A DNA stretch of 64,000 nucleotides from Alphaproteobacteria bacterium (lineage in GTDB: Bacteria > Pseudomonadota > Alphaproteobacteria > Reyranellales > Reyranellaceae): assembly GCA_016870115.1 (NCBI GenBank), contig VGCH01000003.1:1-64000 (forward strand). Direction: 5' to 3'. Below, in pieces: positions 25,862 through 33,966 of this stretch; positions within the stretch are counted from its first letter, which is position 1, and the number at the start of each line of letters is the position of its first letter. The notes beneath the pieces were generated by a model. That model searched no databases. It was not told the origin of the DNA and worked only from the letters and a program-made list of their open reading frames with translations. The position numbers and the translations under genes were made by a program.

Positions 25862-26443
25862 ATGCGCCTCATGACCATTCTCGCATTGCTCCTGGGCGCG
25901 CTCGTCTCGCCTGCCTTGGCAGGACCGAACGACCCCTGGACCCTCGACATGCGGGCGAGCAAGCTCGGCTTCAACGCCCAGCAGACCGGCCAGTTCATCA
26001 ATGGACGCTTTGAGCGATGGACCGGCGACATCGTGCTCGACCCGGCCAATCCGGCAACAGCGCGAATCGATATCCGAATCGAGATGAAGTCGGCCAAGAC
26101 GAGCAGCAAGGACGTCGATGACCTCCTGCACGGTCGCGATTTCTTCGATGTGGCGCGCCACGCGGAGGGGCGCTTCACCGCGAGTTAGGTACGCGCGCTG
26201 GGCGGCGACCGCTTCGAGGCGCGTGGCAAGCTCACAATCCGCGATGTCACGCGCGACGTCGCGCTGCCCTTCACGCTCTCTGTCAGCGACGGCGCCGGTG
26301 GCGCGCTGGCAGCCCGCGCGCGCGGCCGCCTTTCCGTCAAGCGCCTCGACTATGGCGTGGGCCGCAATGAGTTTGCCAACACCAACCATGTCGCCGACGA
26401 CGTGACGATCGAACTCGAGATCGTCGCCAGCCGTCCCAAGTGA
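25862..26443 (+). pseudogene. YceI-family periplasmic protein, interrupted by an in-frame TAG
   Basis: The frame covers 193 codons from the ATG at 25862 to the TGA at 26441-26443, with a TAG at 26186-26188 (codon 109). The first part has a signal peptide (MRLMTILALLLGALVSPALA), WTLDMRASKLGFNAQQTGQF and DVDDLLHGRDFFDVARHAEGRF. Past the stop the same frame reads VRALGGDRFEARGKLTIRDV, VALPFTL and VKRLDYGVGRNEFANT, ending VTIELEIVASRPK, the normal second half of a YceI lipocalin-like barrel. One base substitution would explain the break. The shortened product would lose half the barrel and probably not fold. It sits between cytochrome b561 and an intact YceI paralogue. Confidence 0.85.
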
Positions 26444-26472
26444 TCTCTGTCCCCATGAAAGGAACTGCAGCA

Positions 26473-27087
26473 ATGATTCGTCTCTTCGCGCTCCTCGCCG
26501 CTCTTTGCCTGCCCGGCCTCGCGCAGGCCCAGCCTGTCGAGCTGCGCCTCGACCGAAGCCACATGCATGTCGGTTTCACCGTGGGCCATATCGGGTTCTC
26601 GCTGACCCACGGCCGCTTCAACGACGTGAGCGGGAACTTCGTCTTCGACAACGACAATGTCGCAGCGAGCAAGGTTTCCATCACCATCCAGACGCGCAGC
26701 ATCGATACCAACCATCAGGGGCGCGACAACCACCTGCGCAACGCCGACTTCTTCGACGTCGAGAAGCACCCCACCATGACGTTCGTGTCGACCTCGATCG
26801 AGAAGACGGGCGAGAACACCGGGCGCGTGACCGGCAATCTCACCATGCTGGACGTCACCAAGCCGGTGACGCTGGACGTGCGCTTCATGCGCATGGCCGA
26901 GCATCCACTGCCCGCCTACAAGAAGGTGCTGACCGCGGGCTTTTCGGTGCGCGGGCAGATCAAGCGCTCGGAGTTCGGCATGACCAAGTTCGCCCCGGCC
27001 ATCCCCGACGTGATCGATCTCATGATCGACGTCGAGGGCGTGCGTTGCGTTGGTGCGGCGGTAGAGGCGCCGAGCTGCAAGTCCTGA
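26473..27087 (+). CDS. YceI-family periplasmic lipid-binding protein
   Basis: A 204-aa protein with a signal peptide (MIRLFALLAALCLPGLAQAQ) followed by the YceI beta-barrel: LRLDRSHMHVGFTVGHIGFS, GRFNDVSGNFVFD, RDNHLRNADFFDVEKHPTMTF, TGNLTMLDVTKPVTLDV and IKRSEFGMTKFAPAIPD. YceI proteins bind polyprenyl lipids or quinones inside the barrel. AAGGA lies about ten bases before the chosen ATG; an in-frame ATG at 26455 is an alternative. It is the intact member of a tandem pair with the interrupted copy upstream, and the third or fourth gene of the b561 transcript. It ends 6 nt from the convergent citrate synthase. Confidence 0.92.
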   Translation: MIRLFALLAALCLPGLAQAQPVELRLDRSHMHVGFTVGHIGFSLTHGRFNDVSGNFVFDNDNVAASKVSITIQTRSIDTNHQGRDNHLRNADFFDVEKHPTMTFVSTSIEKTGENTGRVTGNLTMLDVTKPVTLDVRFMRMAEHPLPAYKKVLTAGFSVRGQIKRSEFGMTKFAPAIPDVIDLMIDVEGVRCVGAAVEAPSCKS

Positions 27088-27093
27088 CGTCCG

Positions 27094-28179
27094 CTAAGCC
27101 GGTCGCGGTCCCACGTAGTTGGACTGCGGCCGGATGATCCGGCCCGAGCGCTCCTGCTCGAAGACGTGCGCGCACCAGCCGGCGGCGCGCCCGACCGCGA
27201 ACAGCGCCGTGAAGGCGCTGCGCGGGATCGCCAGCGCTTCCAGGAGCAGCGCGGTATAGAACTCGACGTTGGTGTCGAGGCGCTGCTTGGGCTTGGCGGC
27301 CCGCAGGGCGGCGATTGCCGCGCGTTCGATGTCGGCGGCGAACGCGAGACGCCCGGCGGTCGACGGAAGCGTCGCCACGGCCGCCTTCAGGACATCGGCC
27401 CGCGGATCCCGAACCTTATAGATGCGGTGGCCGACGCCCATCAGCCGGACACCGTCGGCGAACGCGCGGCGGAACCACGGCTCGGCAGCCTCGACGGTGC
27501 CGATCTCGTCCAGCATGTCGAGCACCGGTCCCGGCGCGCCGCCATGCAATGGCCCCTTCAACGCGCAGAGTCCGGCCAGCACAGCCGAAACGAGTTCGGC
27601 CCGCGTCGATGCGGCAACACGGGCGGTGCAGGTCGAGGCGTTGAAGCCGTGATCGGCCACCGTTCCCAGGTAGATGTCGAGCGCCCGCTCGAACACCGGC
27701 GGCGCGGGTTCGCCCCGGATCATGCGCAACAGGTCCTGCGCGGTGCCGAGCGCGGGATCCGGCGCGATTGGCGCGGCGCCGGTGGCGGAACGCAAGATGG
27801 CCGCGAGGGCGACCGGCAGAGCGCCACACACCCGCAGATGGGCAGGCAGAGTATCGGTGTCCGGGAGCATCGCGAGCGACAGACGCAACGCTTCGACGGG
27901 CGTGAGGCCTCGTGCGGCGGCCAAGAGCGCCGGCACGCTTGCCCACGCGCGGGTACGAGCCTCGCCCAAGCCACGCCGCACGGCCGTTTCGTCGCCCCCG
28001 GCCTCAGCGAGGCCGTCCCACAGCACCGCCGCCACCGCCTCGAAGCCCCGGGTCGCGACCAGATCCCCGATCGAGTGGCCGCGGACGATCAGGCGGCCGG
28101 CCTGGCCATCCACCTCGCTCAGCGCCGTATCGGCGACCACGACCCCGTCCAGCCCGCTATCGACCCGTGTCAGCATCAT
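27094..28179 (-). CDS. Citrate synthase-family enzyme (short form)
   Basis: A citrate/2-methylcitrate synthase-type protein of about 361 aa that condenses acetyl- or propionyl-CoA with oxaloacetate. Both catalytic His are present, in LKGPLHGGAPGP and GVGHRIYKVRDPRADVL. The acidic residue of the triad is Glu in DTNVEFYTALLLEAL where many family members have Asp. The C terminus AGWCAHVFEQERSGRIIRPQSNYVGPRPA is typical. Start choice is uncertain: adjacent ATGs at 28179 and 28176 follow GGGGGA, and an ATG at 28191 precedes it. It is divergent from a second citrate synthase that carries an N-terminal HTH. It is not obviously the main TCA enzyme, which is usually longer. Confidence 0.88.
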   Translation of the reverse strand: MMLTRVDSGLDGVVVADTALSEVDGQAGRLIVRGHSIGDLVATRGFEAVAAVLWDGLAEAGGDETAVRRGLGEARTRAWASVPALLAAARGLTPVEALRLSLAMLPDTDTLPAHLRVCGALPVALAAILRSATGAAPIAPDPALGTAQDLLRMIRGEPAPPVFERALDIYLGTVADHGFNASTCTARVAASTRAELVSAVLAGLCALKGPLHGGAPGPVLDMLDEIGTVEAAEPWFRRAFADGVRLMGVGHRIYKVRDPRADVLKAAVATLPSTAGRLAFAADIERAAIAALRAAKPKQRLDTNVEFYTALLLEALAIPRSAFTALFAVGRAAGWCAHVFEQERSGRIIRPQSNYVGPRPA

Positions 28180-28226
28180 CGCATCCCCCATTGTTGCGGG
28201 CGGAAGCGTCGGACTCGTAGTATAAC

Positions 28227-28258
28227 TTGTCAATCTTGATTAGGTTGATCAATATAAA
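28227..28258. promoter_or_regulatory. Phased TTG repeats and palindrome between divergent citrate synthases
   Basis: In an AT-rich gap, three TTG-led units begin at 28227, 28236 and 28245, exactly 9 bp apart. The last is the perfect palindrome TTGATCAA (28245-28252). A promoter-like TTGTCA at 28227 and a TATAAA at 28253 flank the repeats. This is a good candidate binding site for the HTH-bearing citrate synthase encoded immediately downstream, but binding is inferred only. Confidence 0.45.
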
Positions 28259-28260
28259 CT

Positions 28261-29466
28261 ATGGCTAACCAGCTCCTGACCTCCCGCGAAGCCGCGCGGC
28301 GCCTCGGCGTCTCCTCGGCGACGCTCTACGCCTATGTGAGCCGGGGCCTGATCCGGTCCCACGCCGAGCCCGGCCGCCGCGAGCGCGGCTACCGCTCCGA
28401 CGAGATCGCCGCTCTGCAGCGACATCGGAAGTCGGGCCGCGGCGGCGCGGCGGTGGCCGCCAGCGCCCTCGATTTCGGGCGCCCACTGCTGGACTCGGCG
28501 CTCACGCTGATCGCGGGCAACCAACTGTTCTATCGCGGGCAAGACGCCGCCCGCCTCGCGCGCACCGCCTCACTCGAGGAGGTCGCCGCCCTCCTCTGGC
28601 AATGCGACGCATTCCCGTTCGCCGTCGACAACCTGCCGACCGTCGGGCCGGCGCTGCGGCGCGCGTGGCTCGCCGCCGCGCCGCTCCCGCCGCTCGATCG
28701 GTGCCTCGCCATCCTGCCGATCGCGGGGGCGCTCGATCCGGCGAGCTGGTCGGGCGACGCGGCAGCCCTGCGGCGGACCGGCGCTCGGCTCCTGCGCCTC
28801 TCGACCGCCGCCGTCGCCGGGCGCCCGCCCTCGCCGGAGCCGGTTCACCTCCAGCTGGCGCGCGCCTGGCGCCTCGACGCCACAGGCGCCGGGCTGGTGC
28901 GCGCAGCGATGGTGTTGATGGCCGACCACGAGTTCAACGCATCGGCGTTCGCCGCGCGGGTGGTGGCCTCGACCGGCGCGAACCTGCACGCGGCGCTGGT
29001 CGCGGGGCTCGCCGCGCTGAGCGGCCCCAAGCACGGAGGGCTCACCGCGCGGGTGGCGGCACTCTTTGCCGAGGCCGCGGCGGCGGGCGACATCGAAGCC
29101 GTGCTCGCCGCGCGCCTGCGACAGCGGATTTTCATCCCGGGCTTCGGCCACCGCCTCTATCCCGACGGCGACATCCGCGCGACGACCCTGCTTGCCCTGC
29201 TGCGCGAGGCGCTGCCCGATCATCCCGGGACCCGGCTGGCGCTCGACCTCGCCAGCGCGGCGCAACGCCTGATCGGCCGGCCGCCCAACATCGATTTCGC
29301 GACCGTGGCGTTGCAGCATGTGCTCGGCCTGCCCGAGCACTCGGCGCTTGCGATGTTCGTGATCGGCCGGACCGTTGGGTGGACCGCGCACGCGCTGGAG
29401 CAGGCTGCGCTGGACGAGCTGATCCGCCCTCGCGCGCGCTACACCGGGCCGCCGCCGGCGGCGTGA
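28261..29466 (+). CDS. Citrate synthase-family protein with N-terminal MerR-like helix-turn-helix
   Basis: A 401-aa fusion. Residues 1-60 form a MerR/HTH_17-type DNA-binding domain (LTSREAARRLGVSSATLYAYVSRGLIRS, then RRERGYRSDEIAALQRHR). From about residue 70 comes a complete citrate synthase-like fold: LSGPKHGGLTARV (His), GFGHRLYPDGDIRATTLLAL (His) and RPPNIDFATVALQHVLGL (Asp), so the catalytic triad is intact. The C terminus WTAHALEQAALDELIRPRARYTG is normal. No ribosome-binding site precedes the ATG, which follows an A/T-rich stretch directly. It is divergent from a second citrate synthase. A metabolite-responsive regulator that also keeps catalytic residues is the likely reading. Confidence 0.9.
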   Translation: MANQLLTSREAARRLGVSSATLYAYVSRGLIRSHAEPGRRERGYRSDEIAALQRHRKSGRGGAAVAASALDFGRPLLDSALTLIAGNQLFYRGQDAARLARTASLEEVAALLWQCDAFPFAVDNLPTVGPALRRAWLAAAPLPPLDRCLAILPIAGALDPASWSGDAAALRRTGARLLRLSTAAVAGRPPSPEPVHLQLARAWRLDATGAGLVRAAMVLMADHEFNASAFAARVVASTGANLHAALVAGLAALSGPKHGGLTARVAALFAEAAAAGDIEAVLAARLRQRIFIPGFGHRLYPDGDIRATTLLALLREALPDHPGTRLALDLASAAQRLIGRPPNIDFATVALQHVLGLPEHSALAMFVIGRTVGWTAHALEQAALDELIRPRARYTGPPPAA

Positions 29467-29541
29467 GAATCTGCGTTATCCCCGCCTCGGTGCGCGGGCC
29501 GCTTGCCGCGCCATCCCCCGCGTGCTTAACGTCGCGCTTTA

Positions 29542-30522
29542 GTGACAAAGAAGCGCAATGGACTGCCGAGGCTGCCCCATCTCCTCGGCATCGAGGGGCT
29601 TGCGCCCGACACCGTGTCGGGCCTGCTCGACCTTTCCGAATCCTACATCGGCCAGAACCGTTCGCTCGACAAACGGCGCGATCTGCTGACCGGCCGCACG
29701 GTGATCAATCTCTTCTTCGAGAACTCGACGCGCACGCGCACGAGCTTCGAGGTCGCGGCCAAGCGGCTGGGCGCCGACGTGATCAACATGGAGGTCGCGA
29801 GCTCGTCGGTGCGCAAGGGCGAGACGCTGCTCGACACCGCGATGACGCTGAACGCGATGCTGCCCGACACGCTCGTCGTGCGGCACCACGAATCCGGCGC
29901 GGTCAACCTGCTCGCCCAGAAGATGAAGTGCGCGGTGATCAATGCCGGCGATGGCCAGCACGAGCATCCGACGCAGGCCCTGCTGGACGCGCTGACCATC
30001 CGACGCCGGCGCGGAAAGCTGGAAGGCCTGCTGGTCGCGATCTGCGGCGACATCCTGCATAGCCGCGTCGCGCGCTCCAACATTCACCTGCTGAACATCA
30101 TGGGCGCCCGGGTGCGTGTGGTCGGCCCGCCCACCCTGATGCCGACGGACGTCGATCGCATGGGCGTGGAGGTCCACTTCAACATGCGCACCGGCCTCAA
30201 GGACGTCGACATCGTCATGATGCTGCGCCTGCAGACCGAGCGCATGCAGGGCACCTACGTGCCCTCGATCAGCGAATACTTCCGCTTCTTCGGTCTCGAC
30301 CAGGAGAAGTTGAAGGTCGCCAAACCCGATGCGCTGATCATGCATCCCGGCCCGATGAATCGCGGCGTCGAGATCGACTCGGAGGTCGCCGACGATCTCG
30401 ATCGAAGCGTGATCCACGAACAGGTCGAGATGGGCGTCGCGGTCCGAATGGCCTGTCTCGAAGCGCTGATCGGCACGCGCCGCAACGCGCCGCCGGATCT
30501 GACCACGGGGGCGCTGCTGTGA
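29542..30522 (+). CDS. pyrB: Aspartate carbamoyltransferase catalytic subunit
   Basis: PyrB, 326 aa: carbamoyl phosphate plus aspartate to carbamoyl-aspartate, the committed step of pyrimidine synthesis. The carbamoyl-phosphate site is [37 protein letters not shown] contributes the Ser/Lys from the neighbouring subunit, and [14 protein letters not shown] and [10 protein letters not shown] follow. The start is GTG at 29542; no better ATG exists. The stop overlaps the start of the dihydroorotase-like gene (GTGA), so the two are co-translated, as in bacteria where the two proteins form one dodecamer. Confidence 0.97.
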   Translation: MTKKRNGLPRLPHLLGIEGLAPDTVSGLLDLSESYIGQNRSLDKRRDLLTGRTVINLFFENSTRTRTSFEVAAKRLGADVINMEVASSSVRKGETLLDTAMTLNAMLPDTLVVRHHESGAVNLLAQKMKCAVINAGDGQHEHPTQALLDALTIRRRRGKLEGLLVAICGDILHSRVARSNIHLLNIMGARVRVVGPPTLMPTDVDRMGVEVHFNMRTGLKDVDIVMMLRLQTERMQGTYVPSISEYFRFFGLDQEKLKVAKPDALIMHPGPMNRGVEIDSEVADDLDRSVIHEQVEMGVAVRMACLEALIGTRRNAPPDLTTGALL

Positions 30523-31868
30523 GCGGAGAGATCCTGCGCGGCCTGCCCCAGCATGTCGGCTCGACCGCCTACATCAATGCCCGAATCGTGGATCCCGCCG
30601 CGTCGGCCGAGTATCGCGGCGCGGTCCTGATCTCGGATGGCAAGATCGCCGATTTCGGCCCCAACCTTTTCGCGTCTGGGGCACCGTATGGCATCGAGTC
30701 CGTCGACTGCGGCGGGCTTTGCCTTGCGCCCGGCATTGTCGACCTGCGCGTGCACACGGGCGAGCCGGGCGAGGAACACAAGGAGACGCTGGAGAGCGCG
30801 GCGATCGCCGCAGCGGCGGGCGGCGTCACATCTTTCGTGCTGCTGCCCGACAACGAGCCGCCCTTCGACGATGCCTCGCTGATCGAGTTCGTGGCGCGCC
30901 GCGCCCGCCAGATCCGCCTCGCCAACATGCACGCCTATGGCGCGCTGACGGTCGGGCTTGAGGGCGAGCAGCTGGCCGAAATGGGCCTGTTGGCGGAAGC
31001 GGGCGCGCTCGCCTTCACCGACGCCGATCGCGCCGTCGGCAGCGCCCAGGTGATGCGGCGCGCGCTCTACTACGCCAAGGCGTTCGACGCGCTGATCGTG
31101 CACGTGCCACAGGAACCGACGCTCTCCACCGGCCACATGTCCAGCGGCGAGATGGCGACCCGGCTCGGCCTCACCGGCATCCCGCCGCTCGCCGAAGTGA
31201 TGATGGTCGAGCGCGACCTGCGCCTTGTCGAGATGACGGGCGGGCGCCTGCACCTCAGTAAGATTTCGACCGCGGCGGCGGTCGAGGCGATCCGCGCGGC
31301 CAAGGCGCGTGGCCTCAAGATCACTTGCGACACCGCCCCACCCTACTTTGCGCTCAACGATCTGGCAGTTGGCGACTACCGCACCTTCGGGCGCCTGACG
31401 CCGCCGCTGCGGGCCGAAGCCGACCGCGCCGCCATCGTCGCCGGTCTGCAAGACGGTACGATCGACGCGATCGTGTCGGACCACCGCCCGCAGGACCAGG
31501 ACAGCAAGCGCGTTCCCTTCGCGCAGGCGCTGCCGGGCGGTATCGGGCTGGAGACGCTGCTGCCGGTCTCGCTGGAACTGGTGCACAACGGCGCGCTCAG
31601 CCTACCGAGGCTGATGCAGTGCCTGGCCGCAGCGCCGGCGTCGCTGATGCGGCTGCCGGCCGGGCGCCTCGCTAAGGGCGCGCCGGCGGATCTCGTCCTG
31701 TTTGATCCCGACAGCGCCTGGAAGATCGATCGTGCCGGCATGCATTCCAAGACCAAGAACACGCCGTTCGACGAGCGCCCCGTGCAGGGCCGCACCATGG
31801 CCACGATCGTGGGCGGCCGCCCGATCTGGCGGGATGCCCGCTTCACGCCCGCCGCTGCAGCGGCGTAA
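30519..31868 (+). CDS. pyrC: Dihydroorotase homologue, probably non-catalytic PyrC' (PyrX)
   Basis: A 449-aa amidohydrolase-superfamily protein collinear with dihydroorotase but lacking key ligands. The usual D-x-H-x-H-x-R opening reads [18 protein letters not shown], so the first metal His is Arg77 and the substrate Arg is replaced. The later H-E-D and T-P-H-H blocks read VHVPQEPT and [18 protein letters not shown] retains the Asp. Such degenerate copies, directly after pyrB, are known to act as structural partners needed for aspartate carbamoyltransferase assembly, and a true dihydroorotase should be encoded elsewhere. Start is GTG overlapping the pyrB stop. Confidence 0.88.
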   Translation: MSGEILRGLPQHVGSTAYINARIVDPAASAEYRGAVLISDGKIADFGPNLFASGAPYGIESVDCGGLCLAPGIVDLRVHTGEPGEEHKETLESAAIAAAAGGVTSFVLLPDNEPPFDDASLIEFVARRARQIRLANMHAYGALTVGLEGEQLAEMGLLAEAGALAFTDADRAVGSAQVMRRALYYAKAFDALIVHVPQEPTLSTGHMSSGEMATRLGLTGIPPLAEVMMVERDLRLVEMTGGRLHLSKISTAAAVEAIRAAKARGLKITCDTAPPYFALNDLAVGDYRTFGRLTPPLRAEADRAAIVAGLQDGTIDAIVSDHRPQDQDSKRVPFAQALPGGIGLETLLPVSLELVHNGALSLPRLMQCLAAAPASLMRLPAGRLAKGAPADLVLFDPDSAWKIDRAGMHSKTKNTPFDERPVQGRTMATIVGGRPIWRDARFTPAAAAA

Positions 31869-31929
31869 GGCGCCGCAAATCCGCCACGTCGCCTGCTATG
31901 CTGGCGTGTCGCATTGAAGGATGTTCCGC

Positions 31930-32658
31930 ATGATCGGCCGTGTCGTCCTCCCGTTCCTGCTCTGCGCGGCTCTCGCAGCCCCCGCCGCCGCCCAGCCGCG
32001 CCCGGCGCAACAGCGCGAGGATCTGCTCGACGCGATCACCCGCCACATCTCGCTCTGCACGGAGTTCAGCGACGACCGCGAGCGCCTCGCCTGCTTCGAT
32101 CGACTTCAGACGCGGATCGGTTCCGCTGGCCCCGCCGCGGCGCCGCAACCCAGCCCGCTTGCCCGGCCGGGCACGTCGCCACCGGCTGGCACTCGCCCTG
32201 GTGATGTCCAGCCGCTCGGCGTGCCCGGGGGCGGCGCCGCCACTCTGGGCGGCACAGGTCCTGCCACCTCCGATCCCGACCGCGCGTTCGATCCGCGTCA
32301 ATCGACCTACCGGCCGCCCGAGCAGTTGGCGGCCAAGCCGCAGCCGGCGGTCCGCCGCACCGGCCCCCGGCCGATCCCGCCGGCGCGAGGGCCGCAATCA
32401 TTGATCGCGCTCGACGCCAACAACCTGACTTACGGAGAGGCGCGCTACTGGCAAGTCACGATCACGATCGTGTCGCAGACTCAGCGTACGCTCGACGTCC
32501 AGATCCAGTGCACCTTCACCAACAGCGGCAAGCCGGTCGAGGACGTCTATTTCGGCCCCGTGCCGATCCAGCCCGGTGAGCAGATTTCGACCGAGCTGAT
32601 CGGCCCGCCGACAACCGCCTTCATCGACACCGCAAACTGTCGCGTGCTAAGCCCCTAG
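31930..32658 (+). CDS. Hypothetical exported protein with CFD motif and proline-rich linker
   Basis: Function unknown. The 242-aa product has a signal peptide ending APAAAQ. After it comes a short helical region with a Cys pair (HISLCTEFSDDRERLACFDRLQ), reminiscent of the C-x(n)-R-L-x-C-F-D motif of VasI-like and other periplasmic proteins. A long Pro/Ala/Gly-rich low-complexity linker spans about residues 60-150, and a C-terminal beta domain of about 85 aa (YWQVTITIVSQTQRTLDVQ ending ANCRVLSP) closes it. The start at 31930 has GAAGGA eight bases upstream; the ATG at 31921 overlaps that site. It lies between pyrC' and plsY, three bases from plsY. Confidence 0.65.
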   Translation: MIGRVVLPFLLCAALAAPAAAQPRPAQQREDLLDAITRHISLCTEFSDDRERLACFDRLQTRIGSAGPAAAPQPSPLARPGTSPPAGTRPGDVQPLGVPGGGAATLGGTGPATSDPDRAFDPRQSTYRPPEQLAAKPQPAVRRTGPRPIPPARGPQSLIALDANNLTYGEARYWQVTITIVSQTQRTLDVQIQCTFTNSGKPVEDVYFGPVPIQPGEQISTELIGPPTTAFIDTANCRVLSP

Positions 32659-32661
32659 GGC

Positions 32662-33306
32662 ATGCCCGATCCGATTGCTTGGTCCTATGTCTGGCCATAT
32701 CTGCTGGCCGCGCTGGCATTCGGCTATCTCGCCGGGTCTATTCCTTTCGGATTGCTGCTGACCCGCGCCGCGGGCCTTGGCGACATTCGCAAGGTTGGTT
32801 CGGGCAACATCGGCGCCACCAACGTGTTGCGCGCGGGCGGCAAGAAACTCGCAGCCGCTGCCCTGCTGCTGGACGCCGGCAAGGGGCTGGTCCCGGTCTT
32901 GATCGCCGCGCAAGCCGGTCCGCACCCTGCCTTGGCCGCCGCGTTGGGCGCCGTCCTGGGTCACCTGTTTCCGGTCTGGCTCGGCTTCAAGGGCGGCAAG
33001 GGTATGGCGACGGCGCTGGGCGTGCTGTGGGGGCTCGCTTGGGCGGTCGGCGCGATCGCCTGCCTCGGCTGGTTGGTCGTCGCGCTGGTGTTTCGCATGT
33101 CCTCGCTGGCATCGCTGATGTCGATCGCGATCGGCGCGGCCGCCGCTTGGATCCTCGCCTCCACCCAGCCGTTCGGTTTGGTGCTCTCGAACACCCACAT
33201 CGCTGAACTTGCGACCATCCTGGTGCCGCTGGTGTGGGTCAAGCACGCGCAGAACATCCGCCGCCTGATCGCGGGAACCGAGCCGCGAATCGGCGCCAAG
33301 GCCTGA
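32662..33306 (+). CDS. plsY: Acyl-phosphate:glycerol-3-phosphate acyltransferase
   Basis: PlsY, 214 aa, a polytopic inner-membrane enzyme that makes lysophosphatidic acid from acyl-phosphate, the first step of phospholipid synthesis. Family motifs appear in order: GYLAGSIPFGLLLTR, KVGSGNIGATNVLRAGG, the DAGKG loop, GHLFPVWLGFKGGKGMAT (substrate-binding loop) and VWVKHAQNIRRLIAGTEPRIG at the C terminus. It follows the exported hypothetical by three bases. In relatives plsY sits between pyrC and dprA; here the gap to dprA is filled by a GNAT gene and an ABC transporter operon. Confidence 0.96.
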   Translation: MPDPIAWSYVWPYLLAALAFGYLAGSIPFGLLLTRAAGLGDIRKVGSGNIGATNVLRAGGKKLAAAALLLDAGKGLVPVLIAAQAGPHPALAAALGAVLGHLFPVWLGFKGGKGMATALGVLWGLAWAVGAIACLGWLVVALVFRMSSLASLMSIAIGAAAAWILASTQPFGLVLSNTHIAELATILVPLVWVKHAQNIRRLIAGTEPRIGAKA

Positions 33307-33315
33307 CGCGACGCC

Positions 33316-33885
33316 TCAGCGCGTCTCAAGTCGCATCCGCTGCTTGCCGCGCTCGCGCGCATCCGCCGCGACGAACCCCGCTGCCTCGAACAGACGCAGC
33401 GTCCCGGTCCAGGCGAAGGCCGCCGGGATCGGCTCGCCCTTGCGCGACGGCCGAACCGGATAGCCCTCCAGAACGCGGCCGCCTTGCCGTCGCGCCGACC
33501 GGATCGCCGCCTTGAGCAACGCCGACGCGACGCCGCGCTGCCGGAACCCGGCCTTCACGTAGAAGCATGGCAGCGACCAGACGCGGTCGGCGTCCTCGCA
33601 CGCGAGCGAGGGTGCGCGGTCCAGCCGCGGCAGTTCCCGGCGTCGCTGGACGGCGGCCCACCCGACGGGCTGCCCATCGACATAGGCCAGCACGCCACCG
33701 GCGCGGCCCGCGGCGACGAGCGCGCGAAAGCGGCGCTTGTTCGCGGTGCCCTTGAGTGTCGCCCAGTCTTCTCCCTTCTCGATCCGCCAGTGCATGCACC
33801 AGCAGCCACCGCACGCACCATTCGCGCCGAACAGCGCCTCGATATCCGGCCACGAGGCGGGGCCGATCTCTCGGGTGACGATCAT
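33316..33885 (-). CDS. GNAT-family N-acetyltransferase
   Basis: A 189-aa acetyltransferase. The acetyl-CoA loop is FRQRGVASALLKAAIRSARRQGG, with Q/R-x-x-G-x-A. The upstream strand VWSLPCFYVKAGF and the C-terminal LRLFEAAGFVAADARERGKQRMRL are typical of GNATs that resemble YoaP or arsinothricin-type acetyltransferases. The N-terminal half contains an unusual GACGGCWCMHWRIEKGEDW stretch with three Cys, found in a subgroup of unknown substrate. It is transcribed against plsY and the ABC operon, 9 nt from the plsY stop, and looks like a later insertion. Confidence 0.88.
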   Translation of the reverse strand: MIVTREIGPASWPDIEALFGANGACGGCWCMHWRIEKGEDWATLKGTANKRRFRALVAAGRAGGVLAYVDGQPVGWAAVQRRRELPRLDRAPSLACEDADRVWSLPCFYVKAGFRQRGVASALLKAAIRSARRQGGRVLEGYPVRPSRKGEPIPAAFAWTGTLRLFEAAGFVAADARERGKQRMRLETR

Positions 33886-33966
33886 CAGTTGCCTCCGGAC
33901 GGAAGTTGCTCGCGTCGGCGTTGACCGCTAGGTTCCGCCATCCGAACGTACCGGAGGACAACCGAC

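Noticed and set aside
23418-26188. Recoding of TAA/TAG as amino acids (suppression or altered code)
   Set aside because: TAA and TAG end many intact genes in this window (for example topA and pyrC' with TAA; dprA, rpmG and the aldehyde dehydrogenase with TAG), so the code is standard.
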